Shown here one piece after another: positions 42,115 through 51,183 of a DNA stretch of 64,000 bases. The DNA is taken from positions 42,231 to 106,230 of the forward strand of contig NZ_LMJL01000012.1 of the NCBI RefSeq assembly GCF_001429295.1, read 5' to 3'. This DNA comes from Flavobacterium sp. Root935. GTDB lineage: Bacteria; Bacteroidota; Bacteroidia; Flavobacteriales; Flavobacteriaceae. The notes under the pieces are model-generated. The model saw only the letters and a list, made by a program, of their open reading frames with translations, was not told the origin of the DNA and ran no database searches. A program made the translations under genes and the position numbers. Every line of letters starts with the position of its first letter. Positions within the stretch are counted from its first letter, which is position 1.

Positions 42115-42588
42115 ATGGTCGAAATAGAAAGAAAATTTCTTGTAAAATCTGACGACTTCAAGAAACAAGCTTTTACTCAAAATAAAATTGCACAAGGTTA
42201 CTTGAGTTCTGTCCCGGAAAGAACTGTTAGAGTAAGAGTTAAAGGAAATAAAGGCTTTATAACCATAAAAGGTATAAGTCATAGCAGCGGTATGTCTCGG
42301 TTTGAATGGGAGAATGAAATTCCGCTGGATGAAGCGATAGAACTTTTAAAATTATGTGAGAAAGGTAAAATCGAAAAGACTCGGTTTGAAATAAAATCTG
42401 GTATTCATGTATATGAGGTTGATGAGTTTTATGGGGAAAACGAAGGATTAGTTATGGCAGAAATTGAACTAAATTCTGAAACTGATACTTTTGAAAAACC
42501 AGATTGGCTTGGTGAAGAAGTCACAAATGATGAAAGATATTATAATGCTTATTTGAGTAAAAATCCTTTTAAAGACTGGCAAAAATAA
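42115..42588 (+). CDS. CYTH domain (triphosphate tunnel metalloenzyme) protein
   Basis: The 157-residue product starts with the ExExK signature (E3, E5, K7 in MVEIERKFLV) and carries TVRVRVKG, GFITIKG and an acidic VYEVDEFYGENEGLVMAEIEL strand. These form the tunnel of CYTH enzymes, which act on triphosphates such as tripolyphosphate or ThTP. Its stop lies 1 bp before the ypdA ATG, so the two are coupled. Confidence 0.9.
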   Translation: MVEIERKFLVKSDDFKKQAFTQNKIAQGYLSSVPERTVRVRVKGNKGFITIKGISHSSGMSRFEWENEIPLDEAIELLKLCEKGKIEKTRFEIKSGIHVYEVDEFYGENEGLVMAEIELNSETDTFEKPDWLGEEVTNDERYYNAYLSKNPFKDWQK

Positions 42589-42589
42589 A

Positions 42590-43561
42590 ATGACAGAATC
42601 CATATACGACCTTATTATAGTAGGCGGCGGGCCAATTGGTCTTGCCTGCGCAATCGAAGCCGAAAAGAAAAAATTAAAATATTTAATTATAGAAAAGGGT
42701 GCAATTGTAAATAGTATTTTCAATTATCCGCTTTACATGACTTTTTTTTCTACAGCAGAAAGATTAGAAATTGGGGACATTCCTTTTAATTGCTTAGCGC
42801 CAAAACCTGGGCGTCAGGAAGCTTTAGAATATTACAGAAACATCCATCGTTATTTTAAATTCAATATTAATTTATTTGAAAAAGTAAATGAAGTTCGAAA
42901 AGAAAGCAACGGGATTTTTAAAATTGATACCGATAAACAAAATTACGAAGCTAAAAATGTGGTGATTGCTACAGGTTTTTATGACATTCCGATTGAGATG
43001 AATATTCCTGGAGAAAATCTGCCGAAAGTTCGTCATTATTACAAAGAAGCACACGAGTATGCTTTTAGAAAAGTTTTGGTTGTTGGAGCTAATAATTCAT
43101 CAGTTGATGCAGCTTTGGAATGCTGGCGAAAAGGTGCTGACGTAACAATGGTTATTCGTAAAAACGAAATCAATAATCGAGTAAAATATTGGGTCAAGCC
43201 CGATATAGAAAATCGAATCGCGGAAGGAAGTATAAAAGCCTATTTTGAATCTAATATTACAGAAATCAGAGAAAACGAAGTTGAAATTGAAACACCAAAC
43301 GGCAGAGTTACAATTGAAAACGACTTTGTTCTGGCTTTAACGGGATATAAACCAGATTTAAGCTTTCTGGAAAGAATGGGAATTCAGCTTTCAAACGATG
43401 AATTAAAAATTCCTGTATATAATCCTGAAACGATGGAAACTAATATTGACGGATTATTTCTTGCAGGCGTTGTCTGCGGTGGAATGCAGACGCATAAATG
43501 GTTTATAGAAAACTCAAGAGTGCATGCCAGAATGATTGTGGATTATATAACTTCGAGATAA
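42590..43561 (+). CDS. ypdA: YpdA-family putative bacillithiol disulfide reductase
   Basis: The 323-residue product is a FAD/NAD(P)-dependent oxidoreductase with GGGPIGL at residues 12-18, the YpdA-typical YPLYMTFFSTAERLEIGD segment, VVIATGFYD, and a second dinucleotide loop VVGANNSSVDAAL. It lacks the redox CxxC of thioredoxin reductases, as YpdA does. In Firmicutes YpdA reduces bacillithiol disulfide. Its presence here suggests that this thiol is used. It is coupled to the CYTH gene. Confidence 0.92.
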   Translation: MTESIYDLIIVGGGPIGLACAIEAEKKKLKYLIIEKGAIVNSIFNYPLYMTFFSTAERLEIGDIPFNCLAPKPGRQEALEYYRNIHRYFKFNINLFEKVNEVRKESNGIFKIDTDKQNYEAKNVVIATGFYDIPIEMNIPGENLPKVRHYYKEAHEYAFRKVLVVGANNSSVDAALECWRKGADVTMVIRKNEINNRVKYWVKPDIENRIAEGSIKAYFESNITEIRENEVEIETPNGRVTIENDFVLALTGYKPDLSFLERMGIQLSNDELKIPVYNPETMETNIDGLFLAGVVCGGMQTHKWFIENSRVHARMIVDYITSR

Positions 43562-43643
43562 AAAGGTTTGCCACGAATTTCACTAACTAACACAAATTAT
43601 TTCTATAGAATAGATTTCACTCTATGTGACAATCTATTAAATC

Positions 43644-43704
43644 TGTCAATTCGAGCGAAGTCGAGAACTTTGTATGATGCATTTCGACTTCGCTAAATGT
43701 GACA
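43644..43704. repeat. Inverted repeat with TGTCA / TGACA ends and TCGACTTCGCT arms
   Basis: AGCGAAGTCGA (43654-43664) faces TCGACTTCGCT (43684-43694), flanked by TGTCA (43644-43648) and TGACA (43700-43704). It has the same arm type as the element at 29352-29429 and lies between convergent ypdA and selO. Confidence 0.8.
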
Positions 43705-43718
43705 TTAGGATAAATAAA

Positions 43719-45287
43719 TTAAGAGCTGCAAGAAAGCATTGAACAGCCTACTTTAGATCTAGCCCAATCTGGACGTTTTGTAAACCATTTTTCAGATTCT
43801 GGCTGCTCGTCATATGGATTTTTTAATAGCTGAAATAATTCATCCACTAAAGAATAATCGCCTTTGTCTGCTTCATCAATAGCCAGTTGTGCCATATAAT
43901 TTCGCAGTACATATTTTGGATTTATGAGGTTCATTTTCGCAGTACGTTCTTCGTCAGAAAGTGTTTCTACCTTTAATCTTCTGAGATAAACAGAAAGCCA
44001 TTTTTGCCATGCATCTAGAATTTCGCCTTTTATTTCTTCTGGTAAATAAAATGCATATTCAATTTTTTCAAATGCCTGCTCTACAGCATCACTCTTTTTA
44101 ATCTGGCTTAGGTTTCTAAAAAAGATAGTCATATCAGTTTCTGATAATTGTAAAATTTCTTCAATTCCTTGAATAATTTTATCATCAGTTTCACTTGAAG
44201 TGAAAAGTCCTAATTTACTTAAAAACATATTTTTATAATCCTCTTCGTAATCATTAATAAATGAATCTAAGATTTTTTCTAAAGGCTCTGCCTCATTAAT
44301 TAAAGGATAAAGAGCATTTGCTAATTGGTATAAATTCCACTGGGCAACTTGAGGCTGATTTCCGAAACGATATCTTCTATTTTGACTGTCTGTAGTATTT
44401 GGAGTCCAATTTGGATCGTAGTTTTCCAACCATCCATAAGGCCCATAATCAATCGTAATTCCGTGAATCGACATATTATCGGTATTCATTACACCATGAA
44501 CAAATCCGACACGCTGCCAGTGGAGAATCATTTCTCGAGTAGTATCTGCCACTTTTTTAAAGAATTGTAAATATTGTTCTTTAGGCTCACCGGTAATTTC
44601 TGGAAAATAATGTTTGATTGTGAATTCTACAAATTCTTTTAGATTTTTGAGCTCATTTCGAGCAGTCAGCATTTCAAAACTTCCAAAACGAATAAATGAC
44701 GGCGCCACACGGCAGACAACAGCACCTTTTTCGTAAGCAGGATTTCCATTGTATAAAATATCTCTCAAAACCTGATCGCCTGAAAGAATCAGAGAAAGAG
44801 ATCGAGTAGTGGGAACTCCTAAATAATGCATCGCTTCGGCGCATAAATATTCTCTTATAGACGAACGTAAAACGGCTAAACCATCTGCAGTTCTAGAATA
44901 AGGCGTTTTTCCAGCACCTTTTAACTGAAGTGTGTAAAATTGATTGTTGTTTTCAATTTCAGTTAAATTAATCGCACGTCCGTCTCCCAATTGTCCTGCC
45001 CAATTTCCAAATTGATGTCCGGCATAACACATCGCATACGGTTGGGTGCCAGGAAGAATATCTTTGCCAGAGAAAGTATTTAAAAATTCTTCTGATTGGA
45101 TTTCTTCCTTAGAAATTCCAACTAATTCAGCAACTTCTTCAGATGCATGAATTAATTCTGGATGTGAGGGTTTTGTCGGATTTACATATGAAAAGAGCGT
45201 ATTCTTTACTTGACGAATTTCGTTTGTCAAATCTGGATCTGCTGGCAGTTCGGCTGTAAATCGATTATTTATTTTGAGATTTTTCAT
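43719..45287 (-). CDS. selO: Protein adenylyltransferase SelO (YdiU family)
   Basis: The 522-residue product has the pseudokinase-like SelO markers: YAGHQFGNWAGQLGDGRAINL, GAGKTPYSRTADGLAVLRSS, REYLCAEAMHYLGVPTTRSL, HGVMNTDNMSIHGITIDYGP, and a C-terminal Cys-containing GCSMLSCSS. SelO adds AMP to Ser/Thr/Tyr of target proteins and acts in redox stress. Bacterial forms have Cys rather than Sec near the C-terminus. msrA, another redox-repair gene, lies upstream on the same strand. Confidence 0.95.
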   Translation of the reverse strand: MKNLKINNRFTAELPADPDLTNEIRQVKNTLFSYVNPTKPSHPELIHASEEVAELVGISKEEIQSEEFLNTFSGKDILPGTQPYAMCYAGHQFGNWAGQLGDGRAINLTEIENNNQFYTLQLKGAGKTPYSRTADGLAVLRSSIREYLCAEAMHYLGVPTTRSLSLILSGDQVLRDILYNGNPAYEKGAVVCRVAPSFIRFGSFEMLTARNELKNLKEFVEFTIKHYFPEITGEPKEQYLQFFKKVADTTREMILHWQRVGFVHGVMNTDNMSIHGITIDYGPYGWLENYDPNWTPNTTDSQNRRYRFGNQPQVAQWNLYQLANALYPLINEAEPLEKILDSFINDYEEDYKNMFLSKLGLFTSSETDDKIIQGIEEILQLSETDMTIFFRNLSQIKKSDAVEQAFEKIEYAFYLPEEIKGEILDAWQKWLSVYLRRLKVETLSDEERTAKMNLINPKYVLRNYMAQLAIDEADKGDYSLVDELFQLLKNPYDEQPESEKWFTKRPDWARSKVGCSMLSCSS

Positions 45288-45307
45288 TTTATTTCTTTTC
45301 TTTTATT

Positions 45308-45373
45308 GCCACAGATTAACGATTTCAAAAGATTGTTTTAATTAAAAATATTTCAAAAAATATAATCTGTGGC
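45308..45373. repeat. Inverted repeat GCCACAGATTA / TAATCTGTGGC
   Basis: Perfect 11-bp arms at 45308-45318 and 45363-45373 with an AT-rich centre, between selO and msrA. The AATCTGTGGC word also occurs at the start region of the TPR gene (37947-37968). Confidence 0.8.
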
Positions 45374-45384
45374 TTAACTTAAAA

Positions 45385-45918
45385 TTAGCCAATTAATTTA
45401 TCGGCGTACATTTTTTTAAGTTTTTGAATTTTTGGATCAATAACCACTTGGCAATATCCAGCTTCTTGATTTTCATTGTAATAATTTTGATGATAATCCT
45501 CAGCTTCGTAAAAAACTTCAAAAGGTTTCAATTGGGTAACAATCGGATCAGCATAAGCAGGCTGTACTTCTTCAAAAACTTTTTCTGCTATTTCTTTCTG
45601 CTCATCATTATGATATAAAATGATCGAGCGGTATTGCGTTCCGCTGTCACCACCTTGACGATTCAAAGTTGTTGGATCATGACTTGTCATAAAAATGAAA
45701 ATTAAGTCATGATATGAAATTATGTCAGGATTAAAGGTAACTTGAATAACTTCTGCATGTCCAGTTCTGCCAGTACAAACTTCGCGATACGCTGGATTTT
45801 TTATAAAGCCATCTGAATAACCAGATTTTATTGATTCTACACCTTTTAAACGCTGAATTACAGCTTCGACACACCAAAAACAACCGCCACCAAAGGTAGC
45901 TACTGATAAATTTCCCAT
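45385..45918 (-). CDS. msrA: Peptide-methionine (S)-S-oxide reductase MsrA
   Basis: The 177-residue product has GGGCFWCVEAV with catalytic C13, the VCTGRTGHAEVIQV block, HDPTTLNRQGGDSGTQYRS and YYNENQEAGYC. MsrA reduces methionine-S-sulfoxide with thioredoxin. No signal peptide is present, so it is cytosolic. It lacks an MsrB fusion partner. Confidence 0.96.
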   Translation of the reverse strand: MGNLSVATFGGGCFWCVEAVIQRLKGVESIKSGYSDGFIKNPAYREVCTGRTGHAEVIQVTFNPDIISYHDLIFIFMTSHDPTTLNRQGGDSGTQYRSIILYHNDEQKEIAEKVFEEVQPAYADPIVTQLKPFEVFYEAEDYHQNYYNENQEAGYCQVVIDPKIQKLKKMYADKLIG

Positions 45919-46069
45919 AAATAATACTTTCTATTAGTTTAATGCCTATTAATTCGATAGGATATTATGATAATTTATTAAAAAAAAGATCTTTTAACTA
46001 AAGATACCCGACAGGAATGTAATGTTTGAAGTTTACTATTGATAAATTCGCAATATTATAAAAAAGCGA

Positions 46070-46077
46070 TATATTTG
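46070..46077 (+). promoter_or_regulatory. -7 promoter element of the class-V aminotransferase gene
   Basis: TATATTTG fits TAnnTTTG, 23 bp before the ATG at 46101. Confidence 0.45.
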
Positions 46078-46100
46078 CAGTCAAACACAAGGCACAACTA

Positions 46101-47588
46101 ATGAATAGCAAAAATAGTACCATCACTCTAGAAACTTATTTTCAGGAATTTAGACAAAATATTGTCGGAATAAATCAAGAATTTACGTCACCTTATGGCA
46201 GAAAATCAATCATTTATACTGACTGGACTGCCAGCGGAAGATTGTATCGCCCTATCGAAGAAAAACTTCTAAATGAGTTTGGACCATTTGTGGCCAATAC
46301 ACATACAGAAACTACTGTCTCTGGTACTGCCATGACAAAAGCGTATCATCATGCAAGACATATTATTAAACGTCATGCGAATGCAAGTAATGATGATGTT
46401 TTAATCACAGATGGAACTGGAATGACAGGAGTTATCAATAAATTCCAGCGTATTTTAGGTTTGAAAATTCCAGAAAATTTGAAAAGTTTCACGAATATTC
46501 CAGAAGAAAAGAAACCTATTGTTTTTATTTCGCATATGGAACATCATTCTAATCAAACTTCTTGGCTGGAAACTATTGCTGATGTGGAAATTATTCCTTC
46601 TTGCGAAAAAGGACTTTTCAATTTAGAAAATCTAGAAGCTTTATTGCAAAAATATAACGATAGAACCATAAAAATTGCTTCTATAACAGCATGTTCGAAC
46701 GTTACGGGATTAAGAACTCCTTTTCATGAAGCTGCAAAATTAATGCACCAATATAATGGTGTATGCTTTGTTGATTTTGCTTGTTCAGGCCCTTATGTTG
46801 AAGTTGATATGCATCCAGCTGATCCAGAATCTTATTTGGACGCTGTATTTATGTCGCCTCATAAATTTTTGGGCGGACCTGGAACTTCTGGGGTTTTAAT
46901 TTTCAACAAAAAATTATACAAAAACATGATTCCAGATTGTCCTGGCGGAGGAACGGTAACTTGGACAAATCCTTGGGGTGAACATCAATATATTGATAAT
47001 ATCGAAGATCGTGAAGATGGCGGAACACCTGGTTTTCTTCAAGTTATAAAAACTGCTCTTGCCATTGAGTTAAAAGAACAAATGGGAATTGAAAACATTA
47101 TGCAGCGTGAACACGAAATTGTTGATTATGTTTTTAGTGAATTGGAACCAGTTTCCAATATTAAAATCTTAGCAGGACAACATAAAGAACGTCTTGGTGT
47201 CATTTCATTTTTTATTGATGATCTTCATTTTAATTTAGGAGTTAAACTTCTGAATGATCGTTTTGGAATTCAAACTAGAGGTGGTTGCAGTTGTGCGGGA
47301 ACGTACGGTCACTATTTACTTCACGTTGATCAAGAAACTTCTAATAAATTGGTAAACGAAATTACAATTGGTGATTTGATCAAAAAGCCAGGATGGATTA
47401 GAATGTCTATTCACCCAACGACAACAGATGAGGAAATTGCTTATGTATGCCAAAGTATAAAAGAAATGGCCGCAAACCATAAAACTTGGGCTTTGGATTA
47501 TTCTTATGATAAAAACAGAAATGAGTTTATTCATAAAAATGCAACTTCTTTTGAAGATGAATTGGTAGCAAGCTGGTTCAAATCATAA
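46101..47588 (+). CDS. Class-V aminotransferase-fold PLP enzyme (cysteine-desulfurase-like)
   Basis: The 495-residue product has the PLP lysine at about K255 in SPHKFLGGPGTSGVL, an upstream SHMEHHSNQTSW block and VDFACSGPYVEVDM. A Cys-rich GGCSCAGTYGHYLL lies near residue 395. It is longer than SufS/IscS (about 405) because of an insertion and a C-terminal extension, so it is a distinct branch and not a standard desulfurase. The substrate is unknown. A terminator follows, then the RNA-like element at 47679. Confidence 0.83.
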   Translation: MNSKNSTITLETYFQEFRQNIVGINQEFTSPYGRKSIIYTDWTASGRLYRPIEEKLLNEFGPFVANTHTETTVSGTAMTKAYHHARHIIKRHANASNDDVLITDGTGMTGVINKFQRILGLKIPENLKSFTNIPEEKKPIVFISHMEHHSNQTSWLETIADVEIIPSCEKGLFNLENLEALLQKYNDRTIKIASITACSNVTGLRTPFHEAAKLMHQYNGVCFVDFACSGPYVEVDMHPADPESYLDAVFMSPHKFLGGPGTSGVLIFNKKLYKNMIPDCPGGGTVTWTNPWGEHQYIDNIEDREDGGTPGFLQVIKTALAIELKEQMGIENIMQREHEIVDYVFSELEPVSNIKILAGQHKERLGVISFFIDDLHFNLGVKLLNDRFGIQTRGGCSCAGTYGHYLLHVDQETSNKLVNEITIGDLIKKPGWIRMSIHPTTTDEEIAYVCQSIKEMAANHKTWALDYSYDKNRNEFIHKNATSFEDELVASWFKS

Positions 47589-47613
47589 AGTTTAAAAAAG
47601 TTTATATAAAAGT

Positions 47614-47650
47614 AAACCCGACAAATTTTTAAAATTCGTCGGGTTTCTTG
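47614..47650 (+). terminator. Terminator after the class-V aminotransferase gene
   Basis: Hairpin arms AAACCCGACAAATTTT (from 47614) and AAAATTCGTCGGGTTT (to 47646) pair with one mismatch. A T-rich end follows. Confidence 0.75.
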
Positions 47651-47678
47651 TTTCTTATGAAAATGATATTTGTGATTT

Positions 47679-47758
47679 AGCCCCGATAGAAGTGGAAATC
47701 CTTTTGTACTGCCCGAGGATTCGGGACCAGTACAAAAGATTGTAACGGATAGCGGGAC
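47679..47758 (+). ncRNA. Structured RNA-like element, Flavo-1-type (copy 2)
   Basis: The sequence reads AGCCCCGATAGAAGTGGAAA then TCCTTTT, an 11-bp stem (47701-47711 with 47728-47738) topped by CCCGA-GGAT-TCGGG, then AAAAGATTGTAACGGATAGC and GGGAC. An outer CCCG/CGGG pair closes it. The same framework occurs at 8062-8136 on the minus strand with a compensatory change in the outer pair. Both copies lie just downstream of a gene on the same strand. The Flavo-1 name is from memory and needs an Rfam search. Confidence 0.62.
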
Positions 47759-47801
47759 TTCAGGTCTTGAAAAAAACGAAAATTTCTGCTTCTGTATATA
47801 A

Positions 47802-49544
47802 TTACATAATCAGCCTTACACCGCCAAGATCTGAAACGCGATATGAAAATTTATTTCCAGGTGAGCCAATAAACATGAAATTTTTGGGAATTTTCCATTT
47901 TTGAGAAAGTTCATCAATTATTTCTGGACCGAAAACTCCTTCTATTTCTAGATATTCAATATCAAGTCCGTCGTAAGCGCGGTCTAAAACTTCTAGATCT
48001 TTTTTTAAAGCTTCATTGTTTGTAGAGCCATTTTTAACGTGGACGATCTTCAGTTTTTTGGTTGTTTCATTGTCTTCCACGTATTGCAAAACTTTATTGA
48101 GAATCGTGATGTCATCGCCTTTTGTGAAAAACACAAATTCCTGCGAATTGATTTGTGTGCTCAAATTTTGCAGATAGCGGTTACTCACAATAACCATTCT
48201 ACGCAGCGGCTGATAAAAATATTCTAAAGCCTCGATTAGTAAACGAATTAAAATAACGCGATTGAGCATGATTCCTACAAAGATCAATGAAGGAATCATA
48301 TATTGCAGAAATGTATAAAACGAATTGATATTGAGGCGCATATTTCCTAGAAAAGCAGCTATAACAAAAGTTACCGCGGCAAGTACTGCGATGCCTCGGG
48401 CACGTTCTGGTCTAGGAAGTTTTCTTCGTTTGTATTTTAAAAGTAAATTACCAATTCCGAATAAAGCCATTACCGCCAAGAACGAAAAAGTATAAACTCC
48501 GGCCAGAGATTCTAGATGTCCGCTAGTTGCAAAAAGTACTGAAATACAAAGAATTAAAAAGCTAATTACAATTCTGTAATGTGATCCTCTGCTATTTTGT
48601 TTCAAGAAATAATTGGGAAGAATTCTATCTAATGTCATTCGGTTTAAAAGTCCAGAAACTCCAACGAAAGAAGTTAAGACGGCTCCGCAGAGCACCATAA
48701 CTGCATCGATAGAAATAAGCCAAGCCAGCCATGATCCGCCTGTTGTCTGTCCTAAATGTGCTAAAAGAGACTCTTTGTTTTCGCCGACTTCTGTTAACGG
48801 AATAACACTTATTAATAATATCGCAATAACGGGATTGAAGAAACTAACGATTGCCCACATATTTCTGAGTGTTTTTGGAAAAACACCATGTTCTTGTTCT
48901 TCAACAAAATTGGCAGAACTTTCGAAACCTGAAATTCCGAGCATGGCTGCCGAAAAACCTAGAAATAGCGCAGTTTTAATATTTTCATAAGCAATAGGAG
49001 TTTGCCAATTGATATGAAAAGTTTCTAATCCGTTTGTGAGAACAAACCAAATCGATGCAAGAACTAATAAAGTTAAAGTTCCAATATGGGTAAGAAAAAT
49101 GATAACTGCCACAAATGCAGATTCTCCGATTCCTAAAATAGCTAATCCGGTAAATAAAATTAAAACCACAACGGTAGCAATCGTAACATTTAAGCCTTCA
49201 AAGATTCCGTGTAAGTAATGCATTCCTTCTGAAGCTGAAATTACAGCCGTTGCCATATACGACAAAACGGTTAAAGTTGCAGCCAAAGATGCCAGTCTTT
49301 TGGTAGAAGTATTTAGCAGAACATTGTAAGCACCTCCATTTAATGGAATCGCCCCAACAACTTCTCCGTAAATTTTTCTGAAAAGAAATAATACCACGCC
49401 AACAATTAAGAGTGAGATCCAAGCGTATTGACCTGCATATAAAATGGTTAAAGCAGATACATAAAGACAAGAAGAGCTAATATCGTTGCCGCAAATTGCA
49501 GTTGCCTGTAATTGATTTAATTTTTTGTGTACGATTTCTTTCAT
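47802..49544 (-). CDS. APC family permease with cytoplasmic C-terminal domain
   Basis: The 580-residue product starts with a basic tail and the segment LNQLQATAICGNDISSSCLYV. About 12 helices follow, with GAIPLNGGAYNVLLNTSTKR (substrate-site loop) and LGISGFESSANFVEEQEHGVFP, which are APC-superfamily features. A soluble domain of about 130 residues (from about 450; ITILNKVLQYVEDNETTKKLK) resembles a universal-stress/nucleotide-binding fold. The substrate (amino acid or amine) is not resolved. Confidence 0.82.
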   Translation of the reverse strand: MKEIVHKKLNQLQATAICGNDISSSCLYVSALTILYAGQYAWISLLIVGVVLFLFRKIYGEVVGAIPLNGGAYNVLLNTSTKRLASLAATLTVLSYMATAVISASEGMHYLHGIFEGLNVTIATVVVLILFTGLAILGIGESAFVAVIIFLTHIGTLTLLVLASIWFVLTNGLETFHINWQTPIAYENIKTALFLGFSAAMLGISGFESSANFVEEQEHGVFPKTLRNMWAIVSFFNPVIAILLISVIPLTEVGENKESLLAHLGQTTGGSWLAWLISIDAVMVLCGAVLTSFVGVSGLLNRMTLDRILPNYFLKQNSRGSHYRIVISFLILCISVLFATSGHLESLAGVYTFSFLAVMALFGIGNLLLKYKRRKLPRPERARGIAVLAAVTFVIAAFLGNMRLNINSFYTFLQYMIPSLIFVGIMLNRVILIRLLIEALEYFYQPLRRMVIVSNRYLQNLSTQINSQEFVFFTKGDDITILNKVLQYVEDNETTKKLKIVHVKNGSTNNEALKKDLEVLDRAYDGLDIEYLEIEGVFGPEIIDELSQKWKIPKNFMFIGSPGNKFSYRVSDLGGVRLIM

Positions 49545-49639
49545 TAGTATTTAAGATTAACACTTTTAGTAAAAAATAATAAGTAACAATAAATTATAAT
49601 CAGGCGAGAAGACTGTTGATGAATTTTAAATTTGGAAAA

Positions 49640-50110
49640 CTATTTTGCTTCTTGAAATTTTTGTAATGATAATAAAGCCTGTTTTTGAACTTTTTTCTGA
49701 AAAAATCCTGTCCATCCTAATAAATATCCCATTGGACCAAAAGCTTGTTTAGACCATTTCCAGACATCAAAATTATCAGTATGTTTAATAATTAATCCAT
49801 CTTGAAAGATAAATTCAGCATAGATTTTATTAATAACTTTTCTGTTTGTTTTACTAAAATTGTATGTAGCAGTCCAATTGGCAGAACCTGTTGCATCGTC
49901 AGCTTTAACGTTCGAAAATTCAATTTTTAAATTTCCTTTACTTTTTAAAAGTAACATTTCCCACATTTTTGAAACCTGATCTTCTTTTAATAAACCAAAT
50001 GCCGGATCAATAAAATGTACCTTCGGATGGTAGCATTCGCTCATGGTTTTGGCATCTGCATTTGCAAAAGCGGTATAGAATTTTGTAATTAAGGCTTCGT
50101 TTGCGTTCAT
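49640..50110 (-). CDS. NTF2-like / SnoaL-type protein
   Basis: The 156-residue product has the NTF2-like pattern: MNANEALITKFYTAFANADAKTMSECYHPKVHFIDP at the start, GSANWTATYNFSKTN in the centre and a HTDNFDVWKWSKQAFGPMGYLLGW end. The fold often forms small-molecule pockets or enzymes, but no catalytic residues identify a substrate. It is last in a minus-strand run of five genes (52531 to 49640), separated from the previous gene by 48 bp. Confidence 0.83.
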   Translation of the reverse strand: MNANEALITKFYTAFANADAKTMSECYHPKVHFIDPAFGLLKEDQVSKMWEMLLLKSKGNLKIEFSNVKADDATGSANWTATYNFSKTNRKVINKIYAEFIFQDGLIIKHTDNFDVWKWSKQAFGPMGYLLGWTGFFQKKVQKQALLSLQKFQEAK

Positions 50111-50158
50111 AAGAAAATATTTAATGTTAAATATAAGATTTATTAGATTAAAAAATCA

Positions 50159-50683
50159 TTATAAAACACTAATTTCTTTTGCGGTATCAAATGTTTTTTT
50201 GGATTTATCGAATGCTGTCGAAAAGTAGTTCATTTTATTATAAGCTGTAAAATAACCAGTTTGATTGCCAAAAGTTGTTGGACCGCCAGCAATTATAAAC
50301 CTAACAGCATAAATATCATTCTTTTTAAGCTTAAGCCATTCAGCAGGCGTAAAGTAATAATAAGAAGTTGTCTTACCGTCTGTAGATTCTTTTACATTTT
50401 TGTCTGTACAGGCAATAACATCGGCATTGGCTAAATCTACATAAAGTCCACCGGCAATTCTAGCTTTGTCGTTTGCTGTTGCAACTGTGATTTTTAAAAC
50501 ACCGCCTTTATCTGTTTTTGCTATTTGAATATTTACTTGCCCGGTGTAAGCATATTTTTCACATATAAAAGTGTATTCTTGGGTTGCAGGAAAAGGAGCA
50601 GAGCCTTTTACACTTATACTTTGCTGTGCTGCGGCAAAAGTTGAAACAAATAATAATAAGAGAAGCGGTAATTTAAAATTCAT
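50159..50683 (-). CDS. Secreted protein of unknown function
   Basis: I do not recognise a family. The 174-residue product has a signal peptide (MNFKLPLLLLLFVSTFAAAQQ). A beta-rich domain follows (YTFICEKYAYTGQVNIQIAKTD, GGLYVDLANADVIACTDKNV, YFTPAEWLKLKKNDIYAVRFIIAG). Two Cys could form a disulfide in the periplasm. It lies 11 bp after the lipoprotein gene and 48 bp before the NTF2-like gene. Confidence 0.6.
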   Translation of the reverse strand: MNFKLPLLLLLFVSTFAAAQQSISVKGSAPFPATQEYTFICEKYAYTGQVNIQIAKTDKGGVLKITVATANDKARIAGGLYVDLANADVIACTDKNVKESTDGKTTSYYYFTPAEWLKLKKNDIYAVRFIIAGGPTTFGNQTGYFTAYNKMNYFSTAFDKSKKTFDTAKEISVL

Positions 50684-50694
50684 AATTTATATGT

Positions 50695-51177
50695 TTATTG
50701 ATTGGCTAATTTAGCGTCAAATTTTTCATCCCAATCCATTGATTTTATAGCTGAAACAAGATTCTCGTCGTTTACAAATACTCGTAATTCTTTGTTTGCC
50801 ACTTTTTTGCTGTACAAAGCATGGTAACGGTAAATGACTTCATCTTTGGTTTTGTAAACTCCGTCTAATTTTAAATCAATAAAGCTTCCGTAATATTGTC
50901 TAAATCTTTGGCAGGTTTTGGTTAAACGATCTTCCGTTGTATTTTCCATAACCGATTTAGTTACTTCAGTTTCATTAAAAGGTTTAAATTTTGAAGTATT
51001 ACAAGTTTCTAAAACTCTTTTTCCCAAATCATAAGCTTTTTGCTGCTGAGTGGCGTTTACTTCTGCTCCAGAAACTTTTTTAATTTTTAAATCTTCTGTA
51101 TCTCTGCTTACTGTTCCTGTTTTAGATTTACATCCAATTAATAATAACAAACATATAATCAATCCTGCTTTCTTCAT
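50695..51177 (-). CDS. Small lipoprotein of unknown function
   Basis: The 160-residue product has a lipoprotein signal (MKKAGLIICLLLLIGCKSK, Cys16). The mature part is mixed helical and polar, with a Cys in LETCNTSKFKPF and another in TKTCQRFRQYYGSFIDLKLDGVY. The last part, with VIYRYHALYSKKVANKELRVFV, looks like a small DUF3887/NTF2-like fold. It lies 6 bp after the M23 gene, so it may be a partner of that peptidase-like protein. Confidence 0.65.
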   Translation of the reverse strand: MKKAGLIICLLLLIGCKSKTGTVSRDTEDLKIKKVSGAEVNATQQQKAYDLGKRVLETCNTSKFKPFNETEVTKSVMENTTEDRLTKTCQRFRQYYGSFIDLKLDGVYKTKDEVIYRYHALYSKKVANKELRVFVNDENLVSAIKSMDWDEKFDAKLANQ

Positions 51178-51183
51178 AACTAT

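Noticed and set aside
46101-47588. Standard SufS/IscS cysteine desulfurase
   Set aside because: It is about 90 residues longer and lies away from any suf or isc genes, although the fold and a Cys-rich loop are similar.
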